DNA of 60,179 nt, from assembly GCF_000159095.1 (NCBI RefSeq), contig NZ_GG666301.1:1-60179 (forward strand). The letters are read 5' to 3'. The DNA comes from Anaerococcus tetradius ATCC 35098. Its GTDB lineage: Bacteria; Bacillota; Clostridia; Tissierellales; Peptoniphilaceae. Below are positions 25,711-34,757 of this stretch, one piece after another (the first letter of the stretch is position 1; each line of letters starts with the position of its first letter). The translations under genes and the position numbers were made by a program. The notes beneath the pieces were generated by a model. That model searched no databases. It was not told where the DNA came from and was given only the letters and a program-made list of their open reading frames with translations.

Positions 25711-26733
25711 ATGCAAATATCAACAATAACAAAATATATAGAAGACTTAGTAAATACACCATCACCAACAGGTTTCACAAAACTTGCTGAAAAATATCTT
25801 ATAGAAGAGTTCCAAAAGCTAGGCTATAAGCCTTATCAAACTAACAAGGGCAATGTAGTAGTTCCTGTAGTCGAAGGAGATAAAAATGGCCTTCTTCTTT
25901 CAGCCCACGTCGATACCCTAGGGCTTATGGTAAGAAGCATCAAGGCAAATGGAAGGCTCAAGGTAACAAGCCTTGGTGGCTATCCTTTCAATTATGCAGA
26001 AGGTGAAAATGTTATAATCCATACCAGATCTGGCAAGACTTTTACAGGAGTTTTTAGATTAAACGAGCCTGCTGTTCACGGATCATCCGACCCAAGAGAT
26101 GCCAAGAGGGATGATACAAGCATGGAAATCGTAATTGACGAGATTACAAGATCAGCCGAAGAAACTAAAAAGCTTGGGATTTCTCCTGGAGATTTCATAT
26201 CCCTTGATCCAAGATTTAGAATAGATAATGGCTTTGTTAAGTCCCGCCATCTCGATGATAAGGCAAGTGCTGGAGTCCTCCTAGCCCTCGCTAAGGAGAT
26301 TAAGGAGAAGAATATCAAAATCAATAGACCCCTCTATATGACCTTTACTATTTATGAAGAAGTTGGTCATGGGGCTGCAAGTGGTCATCCTCAAGGAATA
26401 AGAGATATGATAGCTGTCGATATGGGAGTAGTTTATGATGATCTTACTTGCGATGAGACCATGTTATCAATCTGCGCTAAGGATTCTTCAGGCCCTTATA
26501 ATTATGATCTAACCAACGAACTAGTTGACCTAGCTAAAGAATTAGACCTTTCCTATGGCTTAGATATCTATCCTTACTATGGATCAGACGCTTCTGCTGC
26601 AGTGGCAAGCGATAATGATTTTCGCCATGCCCTAGTAGGAAGTGGAGTTGCTGCAAGCCATGGCTATGAGAGAACTCACGAGAAAGGCCTTATGAGCCTA
26701 TATAAATTGCTTTTTAACTTTATACAAAAATAG
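25711..26733 (+). CDS. M42-family metallo-aminopeptidase
   Basis: 340 residues, typical of M42 (glutamyl aminopeptidase/endoglucanase M) enzymes. Metal ligands and catalytic residues appear in order: AHVDTLG, RHLDDKASAG, TIYEEVGHGA (general base Glu then metal Glu) and AVDMG; the terminal region has a conserved SHGYERTH. It trims N-terminal residues from peptides, in keeping with amino-acid fermentation. AAGGAG before the start. Confidence 0.92.
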   Translation: MQISTITKYIEDLVNTPSPTGFTKLAEKYLIEEFQKLGYKPYQTNKGNVVVPVVEGDKNGLLLSAHVDTLGLMVRSIKANGRLKVTSLGGYPFNYAEGENVIIHTRSGKTFTGVFRLNEPAVHGSSDPRDAKRDDTSMEIVIDEITRSAEETKKLGISPGDFISLDPRFRIDNGFVKSRHLDDKASAGVLLALAKEIKEKNIKINRPLYMTFTIYEEVGHGAASGHPQGIRDMIAVDMGVVYDDLTCDETMLSICAKDSSGPYNYDLTNELVDLAKELDLSYGLDIYPYYGSDASAAVASDNDFRHALVGSGVAASHGYERTHEKGLMSLYKLLFNFIQK

Positions 26734-26761
26734 TTGTAAATAATATAAATTATTATATAAT
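26734..26761 (+). promoter_or_regulatory. Promoter of the Mn riboswitch-controlled ATPase
   Basis: TTGTAA (26734-26739), 16-bp spacer, TATAAT (26756-26761). Starts immediately after the stop of the preceding gene. Confidence 0.7.
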
Positions 26762-26770
26762 ATAGGTAAG

Positions 26771-26853
26771 CAAAAGGGAGTAGCCCAATTATTCAATCGT
26801 CAGAACGGATTTTATCCCGGTTGGATAAACCCTAAAAGGTGGCAAGACTTTTG
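26771..26853 (+). ncRNA. yybP-ykoY (Mn2+) riboswitch
   Basis: Carries the two conserved loop segments of this class: AAAGGGAGTAGCC at the 5' side and GGTGGCAAGAC at the 3' side. Helix P1 pairs CAAAAG (26771-26776) with CTTTTG (26848-26853). It precedes a P-type cation ATPase, the commonest partner of the class. The class senses Mn2+ (established knowledge). Confidence 0.85.
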
Positions 26854-26877
26854 GCATTTATTGCCAAAAGTCTTTTT
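26845..26877 (+). terminator. Riboswitch-controlled terminator
   Basis: Stem AAGACTTTTGGCA / TGCCAAAAGTCTT followed by TTTT. Its 5' arm contains the 3' strand of riboswitch helix P1, so the two are mutually exclusive. Ligand-stabilised P1 would prevent termination, giving expression when Mn2+ is high. Confidence 0.85.
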
Positions 26878-26909
26878 TATATCTTTTGTGAAAATTTAAT
26901 GGAGGAAAT

Positions 26910-29582
26910 ATGGACTATAAAGGAAGTTTAAACGAAGTAATCAAAAAGCATAAAAGCGATCCTAATCGTGGTCTAACTTCTGATGAAGCAAGAAAAAGAC
27001 TAGAAGAATTCGGTCCAAACTCAATCGAATCTTCTAACAAAAAATCTCTTGTTAAAAAAATCATCGAGCAAGTTGCCGACCCTATGGTAATCCTTCTTGT
27101 CCTAGCTGCCCTTGTGTCAGCTTTTACAGGAGATGCCATAGAATGTGCTATAATCATAGCCATTGTTGTTATCAACGCTATTATGTCTATAATCCAAGAA
27201 GGTCGTGCGGAAGATTCTGTAGCAGCCCTTCAGAAGATGAGCTCGCCTGAGGCAACCATCATAAGGGATGGAGTCAGAAAAAAGGTTAAGGCAGAAGAAC
27301 TTGTCCCAGGAGATGTCGTAGTAATAGAAACTGGTGATATTATCCCAGCCGATTTGAGATTGTTAGAATCAAGCAACCTCCAAATCGATGAGTCATCTCT
27401 TACAGGAGAATCTGTTGCCGTAGAAAAAGATTTTAATAAAGAATTTAATGAAGATATAGGAATCGGTGATAGGGATAACTTCGCCTTTTCTTCTTCAATT
27501 GTAACCTATGGCCATGGTAAGGGCCTTGTTACAGCTACAGGAGCTAATACAGAAATAGGAAAAATCGCAAGGAGCCTTGAAAATGTAGAGGCCAAAGATA
27601 CTCCTCTCCAAAGACAATTAAAGAGATTATCAAAATTGCTTGCAGTTTTAGTGGTTGTAGTTTGTATCTTAGTCTTTGTGGTAGGATATTTTAGATCAAA
27701 CATGGGTATATTAGAAAACTTCATGATAGCAGTCTCCCTCGCTGTTGCTGCCATACCAGAAGGCTTAACCGCTGTTGTAACTATTGTTTTATCAATAGGC
27801 ATGAATAGGATGGCAGAAAGAAAGGCTATTGTTAAAAATCTCCTCTCAGTAGAAACCCTAGGCTCAACAACTGTCATCTGTTCGGATAAGACTGGAACCC
27901 TCACCCAAAACGAAATGACCATCACCAAAATATATACTGATGAAAATGAATTTGAGGTAGAAGGTTCAGGTTATGAACCAGTTGGAGATATTAGGGATGA
28001 TAAGGGAGAAATTGTAAAAAACCATGAGCAAATCAAGCTTTTAATGACTATAGCAAGCCTTTGTAATGATGCAAATCTTACTAGAGAAGATAACTCCTAC
28101 AAAATTACAGGCGATCCTACCGAAGGAGCTATGCTAAGCTTTGCTGAAAAATGGAATATAAACCAAGAAAATCTTAACGAAAAACATCCAAGGCTAAATG
28201 AAATTCCTTTCGATTCTACAAGAAAGATGATGACCACCTTCCACGAGCAAGAAGGTGAATACTATGCCTTTACCAAGGGTGCTCCAGACATTATCATAAG
28301 TAAGTGTTCAAAAGTCTTGCTTGATGGAAAGCTAGTAGATTTTAGTGAACAGCTAAAGAAAAAGGCCCTCGATGTGAATACCGACCTTGCGAGCCAAGCC
28401 CTAAGGGTCATGGCCTATGCCTTTAAACCACTAGAAAGCATGGATATAGACCTTACTACAGAAAATATTGAGCACGATATGGTCTTTGTAGGACTTACTG
28501 GCATGATTGATCCACCAAGACCTGAAGCTAAGGCTGCCGTAAAAGAATGTCACGAATCTGGAATTGACGTTATCATGATTACAGGTGATTATTTCGAAAC
28601 AGCCCTTGCCATAGCAAAAGATTTAGGCATAGCTACCAGTAGAGACCAAGCCATGCAAGGAAGCGACCTAAATAACAAGACAGATGCTGAAATAAGAGAG
28701 ATTGTAAAAACTAAGAGAATTTTCGCTAGAGTTTCTCCAGAAAATAAGGTTCAATTAGTGAAAGCTTTGGGAGAAAATGGAGAAATAGTAGCCATGACTG
28801 GAGATGGAGTAAATGATGCTCCAGCTATAAAAAATGCAGATATCGGTATATCAATGGGTATAACAGGAACTGACGTTGCCAAAGATACGGCAGATATGAT
28901 TCTTGTCGATGATAACTTTGCAACAATTGTAAATGCAGTAGAAGAAGGCAGGGTAATCTTTGCAAATATCAAAAAATTTGTCTCCTTCCTCCTATCTTGT
29001 AATATAGCAGAAGTCGCCATAGTATTTTTATCAATCCTATTTGGCCTTCCAAGCCCTCTTACCCCTATCCAACTCTTGTGGCTAAATCTTGTTACAGATG
29101 CCTTCCCAGCCCTTGCCCTTGGTGTTGAACCAGCAGAGCCAGGCATCATGAAAGAAGATCCAAGAGATCCTAGAAAATCAATTATATCTGGAAAGACAAG
29201 GACAAATCTTATTTCCCAATCAATCTTTATCACGATTGCAGTCCTTCTTTCCTATGTAGTCGGCCTAAAATTAATCTTCCCTGATTCAATAGAGGGAGCC
29301 CATACCATGGTATTTGCAACTTTAATCACAAGCGAACTTCTAAGAGCCTTCTCAGTAAGGTCAGAAACATATACTCTCAAGGAATTAGGCTTTGCCTCAA
29401 ACCCACAACTAATAAAGGCAACCATCCTATCCTTTGCCCTCTTATTGCTTGTAATGTATGTTCCTATACTTACTAAATTGTTCGAAGTAGTAGCCCTAAC
29501 TTGGGAGTGGATACCAGTTCTAATCCTTTCCCTCATACCACTAATACTCGGAGAGATTGCAAAAGTCGCTAGAAGAAAATAA
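26910..29582 (+). CDS. P-type cation-transporting ATPase (Ca2+/Mn2+ type, PacL/YloB-like)
   Basis: 890 residues. All P-type hallmarks are intact: SLTGESVAV (actuator), ICSDKTGTLTQNEM (phosphorylated Asp), FTKGAPD, and MTGDGVNDAPA (hinge). Transmembrane segment 4 has AAIPEGLTA, as in SERCA/PMR1-type pumps. N-terminal cation ATPase domain and C-terminal four-helix domain are present. The Mn2+ riboswitch upstream suggests Mn2+ efflux, though Ca2+ cannot be excluded from sequence alone. Confidence 0.95.
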   Translation: MDYKGSLNEVIKKHKSDPNRGLTSDEARKRLEEFGPNSIESSNKKSLVKKIIEQVADPMVILLVLAALVSAFTGDAIECAIIIAIVVINAIMSIIQEGRAEDSVAALQKMSSPEATIIRDGVRKKVKAEELVPGDVVVIETGDIIPADLRLLESSNLQIDESSLTGESVAVEKDFNKEFNEDIGIGDRDNFAFSSSIVTYGHGKGLVTATGANTEIGKIARSLENVEAKDTPLQRQLKRLSKLLAVLVVVVCILVFVVGYFRSNMGILENFMIAVSLAVAAIPEGLTAVVTIVLSIGMNRMAERKAIVKNLLSVETLGSTTVICSDKTGTLTQNEMTITKIYTDENEFEVEGSGYEPVGDIRDDKGEIVKNHEQIKLLMTIASLCNDANLTREDNSYKITGDPTEGAMLSFAEKWNINQENLNEKHPRLNEIPFDSTRKMMTTFHEQEGEYYAFTKGAPDIIISKCSKVLLDGKLVDFSEQLKKKALDVNTDLASQALRVMAYAFKPLESMDIDLTTENIEHDMVFVGLTGMIDPPRPEAKAAVKECHESGIDVIMITGDYFETALAIAKDLGIATSRDQAMQGSDLNNKTDAEIREIVKTKRIFARVSPENKVQLVKALGENGEIVAMTGDGVNDAPAIKNADIGISMGITGTDVAKDTADMILVDDNFATIVNAVEEGRVIFANIKKFVSFLLSCNIAEVAIVFLSILFGLPSPLTPIQLLWLNLVTDAFPALALGVEPAEPGIMKEDPRDPRKSIISGKTRTNLISQSIFITIAVLLSYVVGLKLIFPDSIEGAHTMVFATLITSELLRAFSVRSETYTLKELGFASNPQLIKATILSFALLLLVMYVPILTKLFEVVALTWEWIPVLILSLIPLILGEIAKVARRK

Positions 29583-29592
29583 AAACATTCGA

Positions 29593-29625
29593 AAATTGCC
29601 TACATGAAATTCTTGTAGGCAATTT
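29593..29625. terminator. Terminator after the P-type ATPase
   Basis: 12-bp perfect arms AAATTGCCTACA (29593-29604) and TGTAGGCAATTT (29614-29625), then GTTTGT. It can also serve the convergent chrA pair. Confidence 0.75.
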
Positions 29626-29672
29626 GTTTGTATAAACATTAAATTGTAGCTATAAGCAGGTACGCTTACTTT

Positions 29673-30233
29673 TTATAAGCCAAGCACAATACCTAGACCT
29701 GCTGACAAAATTATTATAAATATAGGATTTATCTTTTTAAACTTAATAAGCATAAGAAAAAATATTGTAAATAAAACTATTGGGATTGGTCTAAATAAAT
29801 CAATTAATCTATAAGTTTGCCTAAAGCTTTCAAGATCAAATAAACTTAGAAGAAGAACTGAGCTCATAGCTCCAAGGATTAGTCCTGCTGTTGCTGGACG
29901 AAGGGCAAGGAAGGCATCCTTTACTATTTTTGAATTTTTGAAACTATCCATAGCTCTTGCAATAAATAAGATAATAATAACAGGAGCTGTTATTAAAGAA
30001 AGGGTTGCAAGTAGACCTCCTAGGTTGCCGTAGGCGTTTATACCTGCATAGGTTGACATATTTATGCCTATTGCCCCTGGGGTCGATTCTGAAACAGCTA
30101 TCATATCCAAAAGCTCTGCTGACGAAAAATATCCAAACTTCTCCCCTATATCATAGAGAAAGGGAATAGTCGCCATACCTCCACCAACCGCAAAAAGTCC
30201 AACCTTAAAAAATTCCCACATAAGTCTAAGCAT
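29673..30233 (-). CDS. Chromate transporter family protein (second of a split ChrA pair)
   Basis: 186 residues, about half of a full-length ChrA. Begins with the conserved FFKVGLFAVGGGMATIPFL segment and SESTPGAIGINMSTYAG. Overlaps the upstream partner by 8 nt. Paired short ChrA proteins act together; whether the substrate is chromate, sulfate or another anion is not known from sequence. Confidence 0.88.
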   Translation of the reverse strand: MLRLMWEFFKVGLFAVGGGMATIPFLYDIGEKFGYFSSAELLDMIAVSESTPGAIGINMSTYAGINAYGNLGGLLATLSLITAPVIIILFIARAMDSFKNSKIVKDAFLALRPATAGLILGAMSSVLLLSLFDLESFRQTYRLIDLFRPIPIVLFTIFFLMLIKFKKINPIFIIILSAGLGIVLGL

Positions 30234-30765
30234 CTTTTTTTCTCCTTCCGAGAATTACACCAAAAATTCCAACGCATACTACCACAAGTATAGGAGAAAT
30301 TGATAAAAGGCCTATGGCTATGAAGGTTACAAGAAATATAGAAAATTTAAGCCTAGTGTTGGCATCTTTCTTAATCATCTTTACCACTGAATAAAAGACT
30401 AGGGCACAAACTCCTATCCTTATACCAGAAAAGGCATGTTGAACAAGGGCAAAATCACTAAAATTTTTAAGAAACTTAGCTATTATTGTAATTATTATTA
30501 TAGAAGGAGTAACAAAGCCAAGGCTTGCCACTATCCCTCCAAAATTTCCTGCGACATTGTAGCCACAAAAAGTCGAAGTGTTAATGGCAATAATACCTGG
30601 AGTCGATTGGCCGATAGCATAGTAGTCTAAAATCTCTTCATGACTTGCCCATTTTTTCTTTTCTACGACTTCTCTTTCCAAAAGTGGAAGCATGGCATAG
30701 CCCCCTCCAAAGGTGAAAAGACCCATCTTGAAAAATGTCAAATAAAGTTCTAATAAAGTATTCAT
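30226..30765 (-). CDS. Chromate transporter family protein (first of a split ChrA pair)
   Basis: 179 residues with the matching FFKMGLFTFGGGYAMLPLL and GQSTPGIIAINTSTFCGY motifs and about five membrane helices. It and the next gene resemble the two halves of a fused ChrA. The start has GGAGAT upstream. Confidence 0.88.
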   Translation of the reverse strand: MNTLLELYLTFFKMGLFTFGGGYAMLPLLEREVVEKKKWASHEEILDYYAIGQSTPGIIAINTSTFCGYNVAGNFGGIVASLGFVTPSIIIITIIAKFLKNFSDFALVQHAFSGIRIGVCALVFYSVVKMIKKDANTRLKFSIFLVTFIAIGLLSISPILVVVCVGIFGVILGRRKKDA

Positions 30766-30901
30766 AATATCTCCTTAGCCTAATTATATAATAAATCTAT
30801 CTATGAGGCAAAGCGGTATAATGGGTCTAAGTTTATAGCTAGAAAGAATAAAAACTAATGAATTAAGAAATGTACTAAGAGCTAAACATGAAAGGATAAA
30901 A

Positions 30902-31567
30902 ATGTACGGACTATTATTTGATGTTGACGGAACCATACTCGACTCCATGCATATTTGGATAAAGCCTCTCGAAGACCTCTTCAAAAAATATGACAAGGAC
31001 CTTAACAAAATCCCCAAAGAAGAAAAGGGAGAGCTAGAAGCTTATTCTTTTGAAGATATGTGCGGATACTTGGCAGAAAATCTCAGCTATGATATGACTA
31101 AGGATGAGGTGAAAAACTTCTTTGAAGAAAGGATAGATAAAGCCTACAGCAAAGAACTTATGCCCAAAGAAGGAGCTATAGATTTTCTTAAAGCTTTAAA
31201 GAAAAAAGGCTACAAGCTATCTGTCGCATCATCTACAAACCACACCTACCTAGAAAAAGCCTTCCAAAGACTAGGCATAAGCGATATCTTCGATTTTTTT
31301 GCGACACCAGAAATAACTGGCCTAAAAAAATCCCAAGGCGAATATTGGAAGTATTCCATAGACAAGCACAAGAAAAAGCCTTGTGATTTAATACTTTTTG
31401 ATGATGCCCTCTATGCTATTAAGGCCGCCAAAAAAGAAGGTATAAAAACTGTTGGAATAAAGGACTTTCCTTGGAACGAAAAAGAATGGGAATTCATAAA
31501 AAAAGAAGCCGACTACTATGTAGATAATCTCGCTTCTTTCGATTTCGATAAAATATTAAAGGACTAA
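30902..31567 (+). CDS. HAD-family phosphatase, beta-phosphoglucomutase-like subgroup
   Basis: 221 residues. HAD motif I FDVDGTILDS, motif II VASSTN, motif III Lys within KKSQGEYW, and motif IV LFDDALYAIKAA. A helical cap lies between motifs I and II (residues about 16-85). Acts on a small phosphorylated compound; specificity is not evident. Monocistronic. Confidence 0.85.
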   Translation: MYGLLFDVDGTILDSMHIWIKPLEDLFKKYDKDLNKIPKEEKGELEAYSFEDMCGYLAENLSYDMTKDEVKNFFEERIDKAYSKELMPKEGAIDFLKALKKKGYKLSVASSTNHTYLEKAFQRLGISDIFDFFATPEITGLKKSQGEYWKYSIDKHKKKPCDLILFDDALYAIKAAKKEGIKTVGIKDFPWNEKEWEFIKKEADYYVDNLASFDFDKILKD

Positions 31568-31581
31568 TCCTTATCTATTAC

Positions 31582-31616
31582 AGGCTTTACTCCCACAAGG
31601 AAGTAAGGCCTTTTAT
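31582..31616. terminator. Bidirectional terminator between HAD and MATE genes
   Basis: Stem AGGC-T-TTACT / AGTAA-G-GCCT followed by TTTTAT on the plus strand; the minus-strand side overlaps the stop of the MATE gene. Confidence 0.65.
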
Positions 31617-32959
31617 ATTTTTTCTTTTAGCTTAATTACTTTTTTTCTAAGGAAAATTAGGGAGAAAATCCCCTTCAAATTACTTGATAAGCTCATAGAA
31701 ATCCACACTCCGTGAACTCCAAAAAAAGGCATAAGGATTAAGGAGATTGGTATTCTAGATGTGTTCATTACAAGACCTATTATAGATGGAGTCTTGGTAT
31801 CAGCTAAGCCATTGAAGACTCCTGCCATACCTATTTCTATAGCCATCATAAGTTGGCTTAATGAAAGTATCAAAAGATAATCAGCACCAAGGCCTATCGC
31901 TTTTATATCATCCGAAGTAAAGAGCCTAAATAAATCATACCTAAAGATGAACAAGACAAGACTTGCTATAAGACCGATACTTGCTACAAGCTTTAAGCTT
32001 ACCTTGATAATATCAATCACCCTTCTAAGTTTGCCTGCCCCATAATTTTGTCCTACCAAAGCTTGGATTCCAACTTGGATTCCCTCGGTCGTATTCCAAG
32101 AAATCGACTCGAGTTGAGCTCCGATAGATGCAACCGCAACAGGAACAGGTCCAAAACTTGCCATAAATCTATTTAAAATCATAGATATTGACGCATGAAA
32201 TCCACTCAAGATGCCAGCAGGAAGACCTAACTTAAAAATCTCCACCTGCCAATCCATCCTATAATCAATACCAGAAATCGCCTTTTTTATTAAATCATCT
32301 TGCCTAATAACTGCTATCAAAAAGCAAAGACTAACCAAAAACTGACTAAAGATAGTAGCTATAGCAGCTCCACTTATAGAAAGGGCAGGAAAAGGCCCTA
32401 GACCAAAGATTAAAAGAGGATCTAGGATCATGTTGGCAAAAAGACCTATGGCATTTATCTTAAAAGGAGTAATGGAGTCTCCCAAGGCAGTAAAGGATTG
32501 GGAAAACATGGGGTTGATAAAAAAGAAAATCAGACCACAGCCTATTATAAAAAGATATTTCTTAGCAAATAACTCAGAGGCTTCTCCTAGATGATAAGCC
32601 TCTATAAAGACATTTCTAATAAGAAGGACAAAAATAGTAAAGGAAAAACCTATGATAAGGGCCTGTATTATCCCATTATTTATGACTCTTACCGTTTCCT
32701 TCTCATTGCCCTGGCCAAAAGATTGAGAAGCGTAAACTCCCGTTCCAACCTTTGGTATAAGGCCCAAAGAATTGGCAATCCAAAAGACAAAACCAGCGAT
32801 CCCTACTCCTGCAACAGCATCAGTACCGAGTTTTGATATCCAAATCATATCTACAAAACCATAGGCTATTTGTATAAAGGCAGTTAGGGCTAGGGGAATA
32901 GAAAGCTTTACCAAAGTTTGCCAAATTGGTCCCCTAGTGAGATCTAATTTTTGATTCAT
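31613..32959 (-). CDS. MATE-family multidrug exporter
   Basis: 448 residues, twelve predicted membrane helices in two homologous halves (starts PIWQTLVKLSIPLALTAFIQ; second half begins WQVEIFKLGLPAGILSGFH). Typical of the NorM/DinF superfamily of Na+- or H+-coupled exporters. GGAG before the ATG. Substrate unknown. Confidence 0.92.
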   Translation of the reverse strand: MNQKLDLTRGPIWQTLVKLSIPLALTAFIQIAYGFVDMIWISKLGTDAVAGVGIAGFVFWIANSLGLIPKVGTGVYASQSFGQGNEKETVRVINNGIIQALIIGFSFTIFVLLIRNVFIEAYHLGEASELFAKKYLFIIGCGLIFFFINPMFSQSFTALGDSITPFKINAIGLFANMILDPLLIFGLGPFPALSISGAAIATIFSQFLVSLCFLIAVIRQDDLIKKAISGIDYRMDWQVEIFKLGLPAGILSGFHASISMILNRFMASFGPVPVAVASIGAQLESISWNTTEGIQVGIQALVGQNYGAGKLRRVIDIIKVSLKLVASIGLIASLVLFIFRYDLFRLFTSDDIKAIGLGADYLLILSLSQLMMAIEIGMAGVFNGLADTKTPSIIGLVMNTSRIPISLILMPFFGVHGVWISMSLSSNLKGIFSLIFLRKKVIKLKEKI

Positions 32960-33281
32960 CTCTTTTATCTCCTTTCTTTTATCAATTAAAACAATAAATT
33001 CAAATTAATCTGTTAATATTTTATTATTGAACAACAATATTTCCCCCTTGTCAAAGATTATCTTAAATAATCAGGACTGTATTTTATCAAAAAGCATGCT
33101 AATTTAAAAATATCTTGGGATGCCAACTTATTTTTCTTCGATAAAATTTAATTAGCCTTTAAAAATTTTCTTTTTTGCGGTATAGTACATCATTATATCA
33201 TACTAATAAAGTTTATTAAGTTGATGGTCTATGCTAAGCTAAAGGGGCTTACTTGAGACTTGTATTAAGTTAGGAGAAATT
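32960..33281. promoter_or_regulatory. Divergent intergenic region between MATE and alanine symporter genes
   Basis: No gene. On the minus strand TTGACA (33054-33049) is a likely -35 for the MATE gene, followed by a weak -10. Within it lies the small inverted repeat TATTG-AACAA-CAATA (33025-33039), which could be a MarR/TetR-type operator. On the plus side TATAGT at 33181 is a possible -10 for the symporter. Confidence 0.4.
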
Positions 33282-34688
33282 ATGGAAAACTTAAATGTAA
33301 TTATTGGTAAAATTAATTCCTTGCTATACTTTCCCATACTTGTAGTTTTACTTATTGCTGTGGGTCTGTATTTCACAATAAGAACAGGCTTTATCCAAGT
33401 AAGCCTTCTTAAAGAAGCTTTTAAGGTTATAAGGGAAAAACCAGAAGATGCATCCGATGTATCAAGCTTCCAGGCCCTTATGATTTCGACAGCTTCAAGA
33501 GTCGGAACTGGAAATATAGTTGGTGTATCTTCTGCTATATGCTTGGGTGGCTATGGAGCAGTATTTTGGATGTGGCTTGTAGCAATTATTGGTGCTGCTA
33601 GTGCTTTTGCTGAATCAACCCTCGCTCAAATTTACAAAAAGAAGGGAAAACACAGCTCTTATGGTGGCCCTTCCTACTATATAGAAGAAGGTCTAAAGAG
33701 CAGAGGTCTTGGCGTAGTATTTTCTATCGCCCTAATAGTTTGTTACGCAGTAGGCTTTAATATGCTTGCAAGCTTCAACCTCCAATCATCCTTCGCTTCT
33801 TATGCGATTTATGATGCAAATATAACACCAAAAATCATAGGCGGATTCTTCGCCATAGCCGTTGCTTTTGTAATCCTCGGCGGTGGCAAGAGAATAATAA
33901 AGATTACCCAAGGACTCGTGCCTTTTATGGGAATTATCTTTGTAATAGTATCTTTGATAATGATTTGCTTAAATATTGCTAGGATTCCTGAAGTCTTTAG
34001 AAGAATATTTGAAGATGCCTTTAACTTTAAGTCTATATTTTCTGGTCTTGCAGGTTCTTCAATGATCCTAGGTATGAAAAGGGGCTTATATTCTAACGAA
34101 GCTGGTATAGGTTCTGCACCAAATGCAGCAGCCGCTGCCAAGGTAAGCCACCCTGTTAAACAAGGTCTAGTACAAATGATATCAGTTTTTATTGATACCC
34201 TCTTGATCTGTTCAGCCACAGCCTTTATGGGTCTAAGCTCAGGTATTGAACCAACAGCTGCCCTTGACGGAGCTCCTTTTATCCAAGAAGCTTTGGCAAG
34301 TGTCTTCGGTTCTCTCGGCTATTACTTTATATCAGCCTCCCTAGTCCTCTTTGCCTTTACAACTTTTATCGGCAATCTATACTATGTAGATTCAAACTTC
34401 GATTATCTATTTGGCAGACAACTTGAAGAAAAACAAAGAGTTCCTTACAGACTAATAGCTGCCTTCCTAATATTTTTTGGAGCTATCCAAGAGCAAGCCT
34501 TTGTTTGGAACCTATCCGACCTCTTTATGGGAGTTATGGCCCTAATAAACCTACCAGCAATTATGGTCCTATCAAATAAAGCCCTAGCCTGCCTAAATGA
34601 TTATAGAAAACAAATAAAGGAAGGTAAAGACCCAAGCTTTGTTTCTAAAAGTATAGGAATCAAAGATGAATTAGATTATTGGAAATAA
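33282..34688 (+). CDS. Alanine:cation symporter (AGCS family)
   Basis: 468 residues with about eleven membrane helices. The AGCS signature appears as ASRVGTGNIVGVSSAICLGGYGAVFWMW, together with FKSIFSGLAGSSMILGMKRGLYSNEAGIGSAPNAA. Imports alanine or glycine with Na+ or H+. TTAGGAG before the start. Confidence 0.93.
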   Translation: MENLNVIIGKINSLLYFPILVVLLIAVGLYFTIRTGFIQVSLLKEAFKVIREKPEDASDVSSFQALMISTASRVGTGNIVGVSSAICLGGYGAVFWMWLVAIIGAASAFAESTLAQIYKKKGKHSSYGGPSYYIEEGLKSRGLGVVFSIALIVCYAVGFNMLASFNLQSSFASYAIYDANITPKIIGGFFAIAVAFVILGGGKRIIKITQGLVPFMGIIFVIVSLIMICLNIARIPEVFRRIFEDAFNFKSIFSGLAGSSMILGMKRGLYSNEAGIGSAPNAAAAAKVSHPVKQGLVQMISVFIDTLLICSATAFMGLSSGIEPTAALDGAPFIQEALASVFGSLGYYFISASLVLFAFTTFIGNLYYVDSNFDYLFGRQLEEKQRVPYRLIAAFLIFFGAIQEQAFVWNLSDLFMGVMALINLPAIMVLSNKALACLNDYRKQIKEGKDPSFVSKSIGIKDELDYWK

Positions 34689-34700
34689 AATTTCGCACAG

Positions 34701-34752
34701 AAAAAGGTGATGCTCTAGAATAGAAAAACTATTCTAAGCATCGCCTTTTTTT
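34701..34752. terminator. Long bidirectional terminator
   Basis: Arms of about 22 nt (34701-34723 and 34729-34752) pairing AAAAAGGTGATGCT with AGCATCGCCTTTTTT through GT pairs and one bulge, closed by an AAAAA loop. Serves the convergent alanine symporter and L-serine dehydratase genes. Confidence 0.9.
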
Positions 34753-34757
34753 AATCT

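Noticed and set aside
26915-29536. Several minus-strand frames across the P-type ATPase
   Set aside because: Shadows of a clearly real gene on the plus strand.
30784-31017. 77-codon minus-strand frame
   Set aside because: Antisense to the start of the HAD phosphatase with no ribosome binding site.
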